Both the position numbers and the translations under genes were made by a program. From assembly GCF_029094545.1 (NCBI RefSeq), contig NZ_CP117835.1, positions 476,001-540,000 on the forward strand: a DNA stretch of 64,000 nucleotides, in the 5' to 3' direction. The notes beneath the pieces are model-generated. The model was not told the DNA's origin. It made no database searches and saw nothing but the letters and a program-made list of their open reading frames with translations. This DNA comes from Alkalihalophilus pseudofirmus (GTDB taxonomy: Bacteria > Bacillota > Bacilli > Bacillales > Bacillaceae_D). Below, one piece after another: positions 55,429 through 64,000 of this stretch. The number at the start of each line of letters is the position of its first letter. Positions within the stretch are counted from its first letter, which is position 1.

Positions 55429-56874
55429 ATGATGATAGATGACACATGCTTTCTAGAGGCCACGATTGAAGAACTTCAAAGGATGATGGACCTGCAAGAA
55501 GTAACAGCAGTTGAACTTACCCGATATTATTTGGCTCGAATCGCAGCTTATGATCAAAAACTTTCTTCCGTCTTAGAGGTTAATCCTGATGCGCTGCATA
55601 TTGCAGCGGCACTTGATGCAGAAAGAACGCGAACCGGCAAAAGGAGTATGCTGCATGGGATTCCTATCTTACTGAAAGATAATATTGACACGAAAGATAA
55701 ACTGCATACGAGTGCAGGAGCGCTTGTATTAGAACATTCCTATGCAAAAAAGGACGCTTTTCTTGTTAAGAGATTACGTGAAGCAGGAGCCGTTATTTTA
55801 GGGAAAACGAACATGTCAGAGTGGGCCTATTTTATGTCGAGCGAAAATATGCCAAGTGGATATAGTTCAAGAGGGGGGCAGACTGAAAATCCTTATGGAA
55901 TAGGGAGATTTGATGTAGGCGGCTCAAGTTCAGGATCTGGTTCAGCAATTGCTGCAAACTTTGCGGTTGCAGCAGTAGGAACGGAGACTTCGGGTTCAAT
56001 TTTAAGTCCCTCTAGTCAAAATAGTATTGTAGGAATTAAACCGACAGTAGGCTTAATTTCAAGATCAGGCATTATCCCGCTTTCACACACGCAAGATACG
56101 GCAGGCCCTATGGCAAGAACTGTGAGAGACGCTGTTTATTTATTATGCGGTATGATGGGTAAAGACGATGAGGACCTCATTACATCAGTATGCCCTTTTC
56201 AACCAAATCAGCTGTTAAAGGCGTTGAATAACAGCAGTTTACATGAGAAGCGTATAGGTGTTATCCGTGAACATGTGATGGACCTTTTGGGAGAAGAGAA
56301 GAGGGAGGTATATGAGACAGCAATAAAACAACTATCCCGCGGTGGGGCAAATGTAATTGAAGATGTGAACATACCTTCTAGTACAAGAAAGTGGTCTTAT
56401 AACGTTTTAACCTATGAATTTAAAGCAAATGTAAATAAGTATCTCTCAGAGCTTGATTCATCTATGTCTGTCCGTACACTTACTGATATTATCGAGTGGA
56501 ATGAGAATCATCACGAGAAAGCGTTAAAGTACGGACAGTCATTACTTATTGAGGCAGATAAGACTTCTGGCAAGCTAACAGAAAAAGACTACCTAAAAGC
56601 ACTGAATGAGGATGCATATTTTTCAGCAACAGAAGGAATAGATGCGGTTTTAAGAGAACATCAACTAGATGTCATCGTGTTTCCAAATAATTTAGGGGCA
56701 GCCATCCCTGCTAAAGCCGGCTATCCTTCAATAACTGTACCAGCGGGTTACACAGAGTCAGGTGAACCAGTTGGGATAACATTTACCGCTAAAGCGTGGC
56801 AAGAGCCATTATTAATTGAGATCGCAGAAGCATTTGAGAAGCTGACGAAGGCAAGAAAACCGCCATTACTATAA
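55429..56874 (+). CDS. Amidase-signature family amidase
   Basis: 481 residues. The Ser-cisSer-Lys triad is visible: Lys in GIPILLKDNID, the Ser-rich block FDVGGSSSGSGSAIAANF with the cis-Ser, and the nucleophile region VGTETSGSILSP. Unlike GatA it lacks the company of gatB/gatC and ends with EPLLIEIAEAFE, typical of stand-alone amidases. It hydrolyses some amide in the cytosol; the substrate is unknown. ATG 55432 may be used instead (GAGG 7 nt upstream). Single gene. Confidence 0.88.
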   Translation: MMIDDTCFLEATIEELQRMMDLQEVTAVELTRYYLARIAAYDQKLSSVLEVNPDALHIAAALDAERTRTGKRSMLHGIPILLKDNIDTKDKLHTSAGALVLEHSYAKKDAFLVKRLREAGAVILGKTNMSEWAYFMSSENMPSGYSSRGGQTENPYGIGRFDVGGSSSGSGSAIAANFAVAAVGTETSGSILSPSSQNSIVGIKPTVGLISRSGIIPLSHTQDTAGPMARTVRDAVYLLCGMMGKDDEDLITSVCPFQPNQLLKALNNSSLHEKRIGVIREHVMDLLGEEKREVYETAIKQLSRGGANVIEDVNIPSSTRKWSYNVLTYEFKANVNKYLSELDSSMSVRTLTDIIEWNENHHEKALKYGQSLLIEADKTSGKLTEKDYLKALNEDAYFSATEGIDAVLREHQLDVIVFPNNLGAAIPAKAGYPSITVPAGYTESGEPVGITFTAKAWQEPLLIEIAEAFEKLTKARKPPLL

Positions 56875-56944
56875 TCTGTGTATCGCTAAATGTTACTGTT
56901 TATGCTAGACTAAACACTAGATTGCAAAAATAATTTAATAGTTC

Positions 56945-57031
56945 CACTAGGGGTGTCAGTTTGTCTGACTGAGAGAGGGGAGCCTCAACTCTTATAACCT
57001 GATCTAGCTTGTACTAGCGTAGGGAAGTGGT
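56945..57031 (+). promoter_or_regulatory. TPP (thiamin pyrophosphate) riboswitch aptamer
   Basis: The conserved THI-box elements occur in order: AGGGGTG near 56949-56955, CTGAGAG near 56968-56974, ACCTGATCTAG near 56997-57007, and GCGTAGGGAAGT near 57017-57028. It lies upstream of thiT, which fits thiamin-responsive control. Confidence 0.95.
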
Positions 57032-57072
57032 GGCACATTCTATTTAACATTGAATAACTATGTGTACATGAC

Positions 57073-57105
57073 ATCCCCTCCGTGGAAACGAAAGGGGATT
57101 TTTTT
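57073..57105 (+). terminator. Riboswitch-controlled terminator that also masks the thiT ribosome site
   Basis: ATCCCCT (57073-57079) and AGGGGAT (57093-57099) form a stem followed by T to 57105, immediately before the thiT ATG. The 3' arm AAAGGGGA is also the thiT ribosome site, so the same hairpin would stop transcription and hide the start. Confidence 0.8.
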
Positions 57106-57669
57106 ATGAATCGTGAACGTTTAACGATTATGATTGAAATAGCTGTTATGGCAGGACTTGCACTTGTCTTAAGCTTTGTTAAATTTGGCGCGCTATGGGC
57201 GATGGGCGGTTCGATCTCTCTTGTGATGGTTCCTATCTTTCTTCTAGCCTTCCGCCGAGGATTAAAAGTTGGACTGTTAACAGGCCTCCTCGTTGGTTTA
57301 CTAGGGCTCGTAACAGGACCGACAATTGTCCATCCTGTTCAGTTGGTGCTCGACTATCCGCTTGCTTTTATGGTGTTAGGATTTGCGGGGCTATTTGCTT
57401 CAAGGCAGGCAGTTCCTAAATTAAGCTATATAGTTCTTGGTTTAGTGTTAGCTACTGTATTGCGTTTCTTAAGTCATTTTGCTTCCGGGGTCATTTGGTT
57501 TGGCCAATATGCACCGGATGGAATGAACCCAAGTGTCTATTCTTTTCTATATAACCTTTCGTACCTGCTTCCGGAAATGCTCATTACCTTGGCCATCATT
57601 TTATTTTTGGCAAGGTCTTACTCACAATTTTTTAAAGCAGGTAAAACAAGTACAGGGTTATCATCTTAA
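57106..57669 (+). CDS. thiT: Thiamin ECF transporter S component
   Basis: 187 residues, six membrane helices. The family features MAGLALVLSFVKF, GGSISLVMVPIF and FLSHFASGVIWFGQYAP match ThiT/YuaJ, which bind thiamin for the shared ECF energising module (EcfA/A'/T, not present here). ATG 57106 is favoured because AAAGGGG lies 8 nt upstream; GTG 57082 in the same frame lies inside the terminator hairpin. Controlled by the TPP riboswitch. Confidence 0.94.
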   Translation: MNRERLTIMIEIAVMAGLALVLSFVKFGALWAMGGSISLVMVPIFLLAFRRGLKVGLLTGLLVGLLGLVTGPTIVHPVQLVLDYPLAFMVLGFAGLFASRQAVPKLSYIVLGLVLATVLRFLSHFASGVIWFGQYAPDGMNPSVYSFLYNLSYLLPEMLITLAIILFLARSYSQFFKAGKTSTGLSS

Positions 57670-57677
57670 TAATTATC

Positions 57678-57708
57678 AGACCTCCCGAATTTTGGGAGGT
57701 CTTTTTTG
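57678..57708 (+). terminator. Terminator after thiT
   Basis: AGACCTCCC (57678-57686) and GGGAGGTCT (57694-57702) pair perfectly, followed by TTTTT. Confidence 0.88.
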
Positions 57709-57781
57709 TGGTTAAGAAAGGGTTTTCCAGCCAGCATTTAGGGAATAAGTAGTATAGAAGCAGATTTTGGGAGGGGATAAT

Positions 57782-59179
57782 GTGAAGCGAACTGAAACAC
57801 AAGCCTTAATTGAAACGGTGATGAGTGACTTAGCTGAGCGCAGCAGTTTTTTAGGCATTGAAGATGATGAAAAGAGAAGATTCGTTTGTGGATCGGCAAA
57901 AGAAATCCTAAAAACAACGGATAAAGTAATTAAAAGCTACATACGAGTATCTACTGAGAAAGATGGTATTGTGCGGATTCCGGCATACCGGGTGCAGCAC
58001 AATAATATTAGCGGCTTCTATAAAGGCGGTATTCGTTTTAGTGAATTTGTCAATGAAGCAGAAGTTGAAAATCTAGCTATACTTATGACCTTGAAAAATG
58101 CCTTGCACAGACTTCCGTACGGCGGGGCAAAAGGCGGAGTTCATGTAGACCCGCGCAAATTCACAGATAAAGAATTAAACTTAATTAGTAAAAAATATGT
58201 CCAGCGTTTTTCTCGTGATATTGGCCCAAATCATGATATCCCGGCACCAGACTTGGGCACAAATGAGAAAATTGTTGATTGGATGGTAGGAGAATTCAAG
58301 ACAATCCACCCAGGTGAACCGTATTTAGGATCATTCACAGGGAAAAGCGTAGAGAATGGCGGAGCACGTGGAAGACGGGAAGCGACGGGAAGAGGGACCT
58401 TTTTAAGTTATTCTTGGCTTCTAGATCAATGGTCAGGCACTCACGCAAACGGAACAGATATTAATCGTCATAAACAATGGGATACTTTAAAAACATTGAG
58501 ACAGCAGGCAGAAGATGGAAAGGCCATTCGTGTCGCTGTCCAAGGCTTTGGTAACGTGGGAGGAGTGGCAGCTCTTGAAGCTTACCAATATATGAAATAT
58601 AATCATCAAGTAGTTGCGGTATCTGATCGTTTTACTACTCTCTATCATGAAGATGGTCTTGATGTGAAAAAGCTGATCGAGTATACAAAGAACGGACGCG
58701 ACCTTCCGTCCAATCGAGAGCAGCTTCTAGAAGCAGGGGTTACCGCTCAAGTAAAGCCTGTTGAGGACGTGTTAACCATTGACACAGATGTATTAATTCT
58801 TGCTGCGATTGAAGATCAAATTCATCAAGATAATATGGAAGAGGTTAAAGCGAAAGTGCTGATAGAAGGAGCGAATGCACCGATTTCACTAGAAGCAGAT
58901 GATTACTTCGAACGTGAAGGCACGGTTGTTATTCCAGATATTTTGGCCAATGCAGGCGGTGTTATTGTGTCTTACTTAGAATGGAAACAAAGCCGGGTGA
59001 CAGAGTTATTTACCGAAGAAGAAATCATTGAAAATATGTCCAAACAAATGATAGAAACCTTAAAAAATGTCTATGATACGTATTTTTCATCAGTCGGTCA
59101 AACGATGAGGACGACCTGCTTTACGTTGTCACTAGAAAGATTGACAAGTCTTTTATACCGTCACGGTAAATTGTTTTAA
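57782..59179 (+). CDS. Glutamate dehydrogenase family protein
   Basis: 465 residues from GTG 57782 (GGGAGGGG 7 nt upstream; TTG 57767 overlaps that site). The catalytic region LPYGGAKGGVHVDPR and the preceding GFYKGGIRFSEFVNEAEVENLA are canonical, as is the nucleotide-binding VAVQGFGNVGG. It is about 40 residues longer than RocG/GudB, with an insert near 217-245 (WSGTHANGTDINRHKQWDTL) between the two domains. It interconverts glutamate and 2-oxoglutarate with NAD(P). Whether it is catabolic or biosynthetic is unclear. Confidence 0.88.
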   Translation: MKRTETQALIETVMSDLAERSSFLGIEDDEKRRFVCGSAKEILKTTDKVIKSYIRVSTEKDGIVRIPAYRVQHNNISGFYKGGIRFSEFVNEAEVENLAILMTLKNALHRLPYGGAKGGVHVDPRKFTDKELNLISKKYVQRFSRDIGPNHDIPAPDLGTNEKIVDWMVGEFKTIHPGEPYLGSFTGKSVENGGARGRREATGRGTFLSYSWLLDQWSGTHANGTDINRHKQWDTLKTLRQQAEDGKAIRVAVQGFGNVGGVAALEAYQYMKYNHQVVAVSDRFTTLYHEDGLDVKKLIEYTKNGRDLPSNREQLLEAGVTAQVKPVEDVLTIDTDVLILAAIEDQIHQDNMEEVKAKVLIEGANAPISLEADDYFEREGTVVIPDILANAGGVIVSYLEWKQSRVTELFTEEEIIENMSKQMIETLKNVYDTYFSSVGQTMRTTCFTLSLERLTSLLYRHGKLF

Positions 59180-59186
59180 AGGTAAT

Positions 59187-59221
59187 AAAAAGGCTGACTC
59201 TTATCACAGAGTCAGCCTTTT
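59187..59221. terminator. Bidirectional terminator between gdh and vpr
   Basis: AAAAGGCTGACTC (59188-59200) and GAGTCAGCCTTTT (59209-59221) pair perfectly over an 8-nt loop, serving both convergent genes. Confidence 0.9.
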
Positions 59222-59225
59222 AAAA

Positions 59226-61637
59226 TTATTCTACTGTAAATACATCGCCATACGAATAATCAGTTTTACCTGCTTTCGTTGAGAAGGCAACAAGACGATA
59301 TTTCCCTGGAGCTAATGCTTCACCATTAATCGTTAAATCATAAGTAAAATCATAATATCCAGCACCAATATTTGTATCGACGAATGCACTGCCTACTGGA
59401 GATTGTAACGTTTCAGTAAATACCCAGAATTCTATTTCCTCAGCGCCGCCTGGTACATAAGCTGAACCAACTAGATCACCAGTTCCAGGGTTAGTGTTGT
59501 AAGCAAGTGAAGTGATACGAGGATAGTCTGGTTCTTTTACGAAAAGAATAGTCGGCACCTCATATGAATTAGAACCGTCGCTTACCACAATTGTTCCCGG
59601 ATAGTAACCAGGGTCAAGCTTACTCACATCTACTTGAACATTAAAGTTTACTTTTTGTGAGCGATTAGGCTGTACGCGTAAATTGTTACTTGTGTTTACT
59701 TTGATTGCTTCTGAACCTTTTTCAAATTGAACATCAAATGAATAGGCTTTACGCTCATTTGATAAATTGTTGATTGTGAAATGTTGACGCTCTGTTTGCT
59801 TTCCTTTTGTTTTATCAAATACACCAAATGAGTGGCTTCCAGGAGTGATAAGTGTCTTTGTTTCAATTGCATCAAGTACACGGATGCTTCCTGCCCCTTG
59901 TGTATTATGAGGGTAGAGTTTTCCGTTCGCATCATATAAGTTTTCTGCTGTATTCATTAAACTTGCTTTAACAGCATCTACTCCCCAGTTAGGGTTCGCT
60001 TCAAGAATAAGTGCTGCTGCACCTGCCACGTGAGGAGCTGCCATACTTGTACCTTGAAGTGCTGCATAACCATGCGGGTTATCTGCTTGGTGAGTAGGAA
60101 CTGTACTTGTAATATTGACACCAGGTGCTGATACGTCAGGCTTAATCATCCATGTATCCATAACAGGACCGCGAGATGAGAAGTCAGCAACTGTTTCTCC
60201 AACCATCTTATCAAATTCGATTGAGAAACTTACTGTATTAAAGCCGTCTTTAACGCCTTCACGCATTGCTACGCCATCAGCGTTTGATAACATAATTGTT
60301 GGAACGGCCATACCAGGAACTTCTGGCATTGCGCCATCTACGTTATTGAAAATAATTGCTCCAACAGCTCCTGCTGCTTTCGCATTTTCAGCTTTTTCTA
60401 CAAATGGATATTCACCGCGTACGATTAAAGCAATTTTGCCATCAACGTCTAAATTATTAAAATCAGATGCAGCACCAAGTCCAGCATAAACAAATTCAAA
60501 CTCTTCTCCGTCTAATGCTAATAACTCTTCAACCGTTGAGAAGCCCATCACTTTTGCACTATCAAACTCTTGATCAGAGCCAGTTGAAATGTCTGCACTG
60601 TATACTTCGTAAGGCAAGCGAGTTGCGCCTACAGAGATTGCTTCACGAGAAGTACCAGGAGAACCTACAGTCCAGTTGTTAGGACCGCTGTTTCCGTTTG
60701 ATGTAACAGCAACAACACCTTCAGCCATTGCCCAGTCAAGTGCGATACTTGTTGCCCAATCAGGGTTATTTAAAGAATTTCCTAATGATAGATTCATAAC
60801 ATCTGCACCGTCTTGAACGGCACGCTCGATACCTGCTACAACATTTTCAGTTGTTCCGCTTCCGCCTGGTCCAAGAACGCGGTATCCAAGAAGTGTAGCA
60901 TCTGGTGCGACACCTTTAATTAGACCGTTAGCAGCAACTGTTCCAGCAACGTGCGTTCCGTGGTTTGTTTGACGGCCGCGCGGGTCACCTGGAGGTGTTT
61001 CTTGTGGGTCATCATTGTTATCAACAAAGTCCCATCCTTTGTAATCGCCGAATGCATGTGCAAGATCAGGGTGAGTATAATCGACACCTGTATCAATTAC
61101 AGCAACCGTTACGCCTTCACCAGTAAAACCTGCATCCCATGCATCGTTTGAACCGATATGTGGAGCACTGTCAAGCATTGCCGGACTGTATGCATCCTCT
61201 TCAATCATAAATCCTTCATCAATCGTTGTCGTTTTGTATTCAACATCAGGATAGATTGCTTTAACTCCTGGGATTGTAAGAAGGTTTGGAATTTCGTTTC
61301 CTTTTAACTCTACAGCAAATCCAGAGAAGATATACTCGTATTCTTGTCCGATTTTACTAGAAGCTGTTTCCTTCAACACATTGTTTTTAACTTGATCACG
61401 CTTTGTTTTTAAATTTTGTTTTGTTTGGTTTTTACCTTTGTGCTTTGCTTCTACAATTGATTCTTCTTCTAACTCAACAATAACCGTTGTAGGAGCAGAT
61501 GATTTGGTATCAATCTCTCCCATAATTTCTGCAAGAGGTGTATTCGTCTGATTAGCAAGAGATGCTGTGCCGAAACTAGTAAGAGCTAAGGCCAACACTA
61601 ATGTATAAATGACGAACGATTGGAAGGTTCGTTTCAT
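59226..61637 (-). CDS. vpr: Secreted subtilisin-like serine protease (Vpr type)
   Basis: 803 residues from ATG 61637 (AAGGAG 12 nt upstream; ATG 61649 abuts it). A signal peptide (about 1-28) is followed by an I9 propeptide (about 45-140), the S8 domain with catalytic Asp in AVIDTGVDYTHPD, His in NHGTHVAGTVAA and Ser in QGTSMAAPHVAGAAA, a PA domain inserted before the Ser (about 370-475; KIALIVRGEYPFVEKAENAK), and C-terminal beta domains. Length and order match B. subtilis Vpr (806 residues), an extracellular minor protease. Single gene. Confidence 0.93.
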   Translation of the reverse strand: MKRTFQSFVIYTLVLALALTSFGTASLANQTNTPLAEIMGEIDTKSSAPTTVIVELEEESIVEAKHKGKNQTKQNLKTKRDQVKNNVLKETASSKIGQEYEYIFSGFAVELKGNEIPNLLTIPGVKAIYPDVEYKTTTIDEGFMIEEDAYSPAMLDSAPHIGSNDAWDAGFTGEGVTVAVIDTGVDYTHPDLAHAFGDYKGWDFVDNNDDPQETPPGDPRGRQTNHGTHVAGTVAANGLIKGVAPDATLLGYRVLGPGGSGTTENVVAGIERAVQDGADVMNLSLGNSLNNPDWATSIALDWAMAEGVVAVTSNGNSGPNNWTVGSPGTSREAISVGATRLPYEVYSADISTGSDQEFDSAKVMGFSTVEELLALDGEEFEFVYAGLGAASDFNNLDVDGKIALIVRGEYPFVEKAENAKAAGAVGAIIFNNVDGAMPEVPGMAVPTIMLSNADGVAMREGVKDGFNTVSFSIEFDKMVGETVADFSSRGPVMDTWMIKPDVSAPGVNITSTVPTHQADNPHGYAALQGTSMAAPHVAGAAALILEANPNWGVDAVKASLMNTAENLYDANGKLYPHNTQGAGSIRVLDAIETKTLITPGSHSFGVFDKTKGKQTERQHFTINNLSNERKAYSFDVQFEKGSEAIKVNTSNNLRVQPNRSQKVNFNVQVDVSKLDPGYYPGTIVVSDGSNSYEVPTILFVKEPDYPRITSLAYNTNPGTGDLVGSAYVPGGAEEIEFWVFTETLQSPVGSAFVDTNIGAGYYDFTYDLTINGEALAPGKYRLVAFSTKAGKTDYSYGDVFTVE

Positions 61638-61649
61638 GTAATAGATCAT

Positions 61650-62091
61650 CTCCTTAGATTAAGTAGAAAATAGTCGCTTTCTGGTGGGATCCTGCACAAG
61701 AACGCAATTATTTTCGTTGTAATGGCAATATTCTATTAATTTTTACATATTCCTTCATGATTTCTCTAAATTGAGTCTTAGTTCCTTATGTTGTAAAAAA
61801 TGCTTAAAAATGAGGCGAGTGGTACTAAAGACACATATAGAAAACCCATTTAATTCAATCAATAATTACCTGAATTGATCAAAACTATTAGTATACTAAT
61901 ATTATGAATGAGTATTCAGTTATGGGTTTAAAGCACTATTTTGTTTAGAGACGGTAATATTTAGTGAATAAAATATTTTAAAATACGAAATTTTTTTAGA
62001 GGAGCAGGGAGTTGGAGGGGATGAAATACGCATGCTATCCTTAAAGGTATCAATGACATCGTAATAACGATAAGAAAGGGAGGAGTTTTCT
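61650..62091. other. Gene-free AT-rich region between vpr and the DUF1835 gene
   Basis: 442 nt without a frame behind a ribosome site, T-rich hairpin or recognised RNA. It should hold the divergent promoters of vpr and the next gene, but I could not identify convincing boxes. Confidence 0.5.
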
Positions 62092-62850
62092 ATGGTCCAC
62101 ATCCTTTTTTCTCATGCAGCGAAAGCAACGTTCACTCAAGCGTTCGAAGATATAATCTTGCCTTTTTCCGGAGAGGTATTTGTATTCGAACCTTATTTAC
62201 AAATTGGTAATCTTTCAGATGAGGATCTAAGGCTAAAGCAGCTTAGCCAAGTGTTTGGAACAAAGAGCGATCAAAGTGAGCGAGAAGCGTTAAAGAACAT
62301 GTTAAACGAACAAGTAGATACTATTATTAACCTAATAAGCCAACAAGAAAAAGTAATTGTTTGGCTTGGTGAAGAAGCGGCGGATGAGCTGGCGTTTATG
62401 TATCTGCTTTCTAAAGTAGAACTAGCTCGAGGTAGTTTTTCTTTGCAGGTCAACAGGGTAAGGGGGCCATTATTAGTTCGGGAGCTGCCGCCTGAGCGGT
62501 TGGAAGCTCATTTTAACCCGGTAGAACTAACGAATGATGCACTCTCCCAGCTTCAAAAGACATGGGAACTGGTAAAAGAAAAAGAAAGCGATCTGAGAGT
62601 GCGGCAGGCAGACTTTATCTTTGAACATCATTCATTTCATCACTATGATCCCATCATTTTATCGAATATAAAAGATAAAGATATAGATGAAGCGGCTGCT
62701 TTAGTCGGAGAGATGTATGGAAAAGTTCCTCATCTGCCGTTTCCATTTTTTCTATGGAGATTATATGTGATGCATGACATGAAGTTAATCGATTGGATAG
62801 AGAAGGGTGACAAGCAGCCAATGTCCGGTAAGGTTCTGTTGAGATCCTAG
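62092..62850 (+). CDS. DUF1835/DUF3658 domain protein
   Basis: 252 residues. The N-terminal half (MVHILFSHAAKATFTQAF, with EDIILPFSGEV and VIVWLGEEAADELAFMYLL) is a DUF1835-type domain, and the C-terminal half contains the DUF3658 region (VLRVRQADFIFEHH-like, PFPFFLWRLYVM). Such proteins are common in bacilli and have no known function. Ribosome site GGGAGGAG lies 7 nt before ATG. Single gene ending near 62875. Confidence 0.78.
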   Translation: MVHILFSHAAKATFTQAFEDIILPFSGEVFVFEPYLQIGNLSDEDLRLKQLSQVFGTKSDQSEREALKNMLNEQVDTIINLISQQEKVIVWLGEEAADELAFMYLLSKVELARGSFSLQVNRVRGPLLVRELPPERLEAHFNPVELTNDALSQLQKTWELVKEKESDLRVRQADFIFEHHSFHHYDPIILSNIKDKDIDEAAALVGEMYGKVPHLPFPFFLWRLYVMHDMKLIDWIEKGDKQPMSGKVLLRS

Positions 62851-62874
62851 AAGAGAAGTGATTGCGTGAGACCG

Positions 62875-62926
62875 AGGGTGGTTCTTGTTTGACGGGGAAA
62901 GCAGTTGTATGATTCCACCCTTTTTA
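62875..62926 (+). terminator. Probable terminator after the DUF1835 gene
   Basis: AGGGTGG (62875-62881) and CCACCCT (62915-62921) pair and are followed by TTTT. The 33-nt loop makes it weaker than the others. Confidence 0.5.
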
Positions 62927-62985
62927 CGCGTCAGTGTGAGCGGGAATAGTATAGCTTCGGCGAGAAATTGTGCCACCCCACATAA

Positions 62986-63018
62986 AGAAACAAAGAGCTG
63001 CTCAACTAAAGCAGCTCT
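62986..63018 (-). terminator. Terminator of the small gene and UbiB-like gene
   Basis: On the minus strand AGAGCTGCT (63018-63010) and AGCAGCTCT (63002-62994) pair perfectly over 7 nt, followed by TTGTTTCTTT, 8 nt past the stop of 63026-63262. Confidence 0.8.
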
Positions 63019-63025
63019 CCATCAT

Positions 63026-63262
63026 CTATGGTTGCTTACTATATCTGTTCCAGAATGTGAGAATCCATGAGAATGGAAAGGGGAGTTTATAGCCTGCCTT
63101 TTCGAATTGACGAAGCAAGTTGATAAAAGCTCCGCCAATACGGCGGTGTTTGCGTAACTCATCTTCATCAGCACGAACCGTAACGCGGTAGCCATCTTCC
63201 AAACCTTCAATTTTAATCTCCTTTGCACCAACCTTTTCTGTCGTTTCTAGCTTCTTTTGCAT
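63026..63262 (-). CDS. Small uncharacterised protein downstream of a UbiB-like gene
   Basis: 78 residues with ribosome site AGGAGG 8 nt before the ATG. The N-terminal part (KEIKIEGLEDGYRVTVRADE) is beta-rich and charged; the C-terminal part (RRIGGAFINLLRQFEKAGYK, then LPFPFSWILTFW) has a hydrophobic, tryptophan-rich stretch that could touch membrane. I do not recognise the family. It lies 14 nt after the UbiB-like gene and before a shared terminator, so the two are co-transcribed and may act together. Confidence 0.65.
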   Translation of the reverse strand: MQKKLETTEKVGAKEIKIEGLEDGYRVTVRADEDELRKHRRIGGAFINLLRQFEKAGYKLPFPFSWILTFWNRYSKQP

Positions 63263-63276
63263 GAAAATTCCTCCTG

Positions 63277-64000
63277 TTAAAGTCTTTTGCTTGCTACATA
63301 AAAAGAAATTCCACCGATGACCAAAGGAATACTGCTCCCAATCAACAATGCAGTATGATCAAAAAATAAAGCTGTCAAGATTCCAATCAAGCCGATTAAC
63401 GTAAATAGAAATGAATAATGTCTCGACCATTTTAGTCTCTCGTGTTCTCTATTTTCCCTATGCTGCTTTTCTTGAAGTTCTCGGTATAATTTTGGTTCAT
63501 CAAGGAGTGCATCCAGTTTGCTAGGGAACCTCAATATAGGAGCTCCATACTTTCTGAGGCAATGAGAGAAGGATGAGTATTCATCCTTCTCTCGGTTTCG
63601 TTCTAACCAATCAAGGACAATCGGCTTACCTAATTCGAATAGATCCAATTTAGGATCTATACTGTATAATACTCCAGTTAAAGTTGAGACAGCTCTGCCA
63701 AGAAAAGCGAATTCACTAGGCATTTGAACAGGTAGATCTTTAAGCAGCAGCCTGAAATCTCCTAATAGCTGGTTCATAACGTCCTCGTCCCAGCCATTAA
63801 TATTTGCTGTGAGAGCTACATCTAGAAATTGGCGGATCATTCTTTCTATCTGCTGTTTATCTGCATTCGGCAAAAGGAAGCGTAAACGTTCAAGTGAGTC
63901 AACAACTTGGCTGTAATCATCTATTACAAGGGCTTCTACGAGAGTTTGCAGCTCCTTGCTATCTTCTTTTTTGATAGCAGCTACCATTCCAAAGTCAATT
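63277..64000 (-). CDS. ABC1/UbiB kinase-like protein, C-terminal part (cut by window edge)
   Basis: The frame is open to the window edge, and the first visible residues are IDFGMVA, the DFG-type Mg-binding motif of UbiB/ABC1 atypical kinases. The rest is the family's C-terminal region, with LPVQMPSEFAFLGRAVSTLTG and YSIDPKLD, ending in two membrane helices (about the last 60 residues). The kinase core lies beyond 64000. An ATG at 63987 is internal, not the start. UbiB homologues support isoprenoid-lipid (quinone) metabolism or membrane homeostasis; the precise role here is open. Confidence 0.85.
   Translation of the reverse strand, partial: IDFGMVAAIKKEDSKELQTLVEALVIDDYSQVVDSLERLRFLLPNADKQQIERMIRQFLDVALTANINGWDEDVMNQLLGDFRLLLKDLPVQMPSEFAFLGRAVSTLTGVLYSIDPKLDLFELGKPIVLDWLERNREKDEYSSFSHCLRKYGAPILRFPSKLDALLDEPKLYRELQEKQHRENREHERLKWSRHYSFLFTLIGLIGILTALFFDHTALLIGSSIPLVIGGISFYVASKRL

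Noticed and set aside
60115-60489. 124-codon plus-strand frame inside vpr
   Set aside because: Antisense shadow of a clear subtilase domain; no ribosome site.
61920-62102. 60-codon minus-strand frame between vpr and the DUF1835 gene
   Set aside because: No ribosome site; low-complexity reading of AT-rich sequence.
63022-63231. 69-codon minus-strand frame overlapping the small gene at 63026-63262
   Set aside because: The alternative frame at 63026-63262 has AGGAGG before its ATG and a more protein-like composition; this one has no ribosome site.

Overview
The window is a single stretch of chromosome from a low-GC, spore-forming Bacillaceae member. The evidence is an orphan KinB-type sporulation kinase, a SpoVB/YkvU-like flippase, a Vpr-type subtilisin, GlpP antitermination, CcpA-type cre sites, a bacterial nitric-oxide synthase and tre/fru operons of the Bacillus type. 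Gene content would fit an alkaliphilic relative (Alkalihalobacillus/Halalkalibacter group), but that is inference. I see no rRNA, tRNA, prophage, insertion sequence or CRISPR array.

Layout. 0.1-3.1 kb: NRAMP-like YcsG with 5-oxoprolinase subunit PxpA, then a double-GNAT protein. 3.2-8.3 kb: an accessory island with an LXG (type VII secretion) toxin carrying a glycine-zipper tail, three tandem paralogous small membrane proteins (likely immunity; the middle one is broken by an amber codon), an unrecognised 272-residue protein, a membrane protein without a good ATG start and a 26-residue small ORF. 8.5-10.4 kb: glutaminase and a 0.9-kb gene-free region with REP-like repeats. 10.4-20.1 kb: a catabolic island headed by a sigma-54 activator (variant GAFTGA loop) and a clear -24/-12 promoter, encoding permeases, an aminotransferase, a soluble chemoreceptor, a carbamoylase-type hydrolase and an M20 deacylase. 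20.1-25.0 kb: kynurenine pathway (kynUBA plus an NSS transporter) divergent from a TetR regulator, with two palindromes over the shared promoter.

25.1-33.6 kb: LysM-M14 peptidase, a heterodimeric ABC exporter with one degenerate ATP site, the KinB-like kinase, and an aldehyde dehydrogenase/DUF779 pair with a cre site. 33.6-41.8 kb: RluF-like pseudouridine synthase; glpFK and glpP, each behind a leader terminator (GlpP antitermination); a DMT transporter whose leader carries an unexplained attenuator; an AgcS symporter; a flippase. 41.8-46.0 kb: treP-treC-treR with three TreR operators and two cre sites. A 21-bp periodic repeat array follows. 46.4-51.6 kb: glutathione peroxidase, nitric-oxide synthase, ABC-F protein YfmR, PAS-GGDEF protein. 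51.6-55.3 kb: fruRKA with paired operators. 55.4-59.2 kb: amidase, TPP riboswitch with thiT, glutamate dehydrogenase. 59.2-64.0 kb: Vpr protease, DUF1835/DUF3658 protein, a small protein, and the C-terminal part of a UbiB/ABC1 kinase-like protein cut by the window edge.

The least explained elements are the LXG toxin/immunity array, the attenuator upstream of the DMT transporter, the 21-bp repeat array, the sigma-54 island of unknown substrate and the small ORF at 8.2-8.3 kb. All assignments come from reading the sequence; no database search was run.
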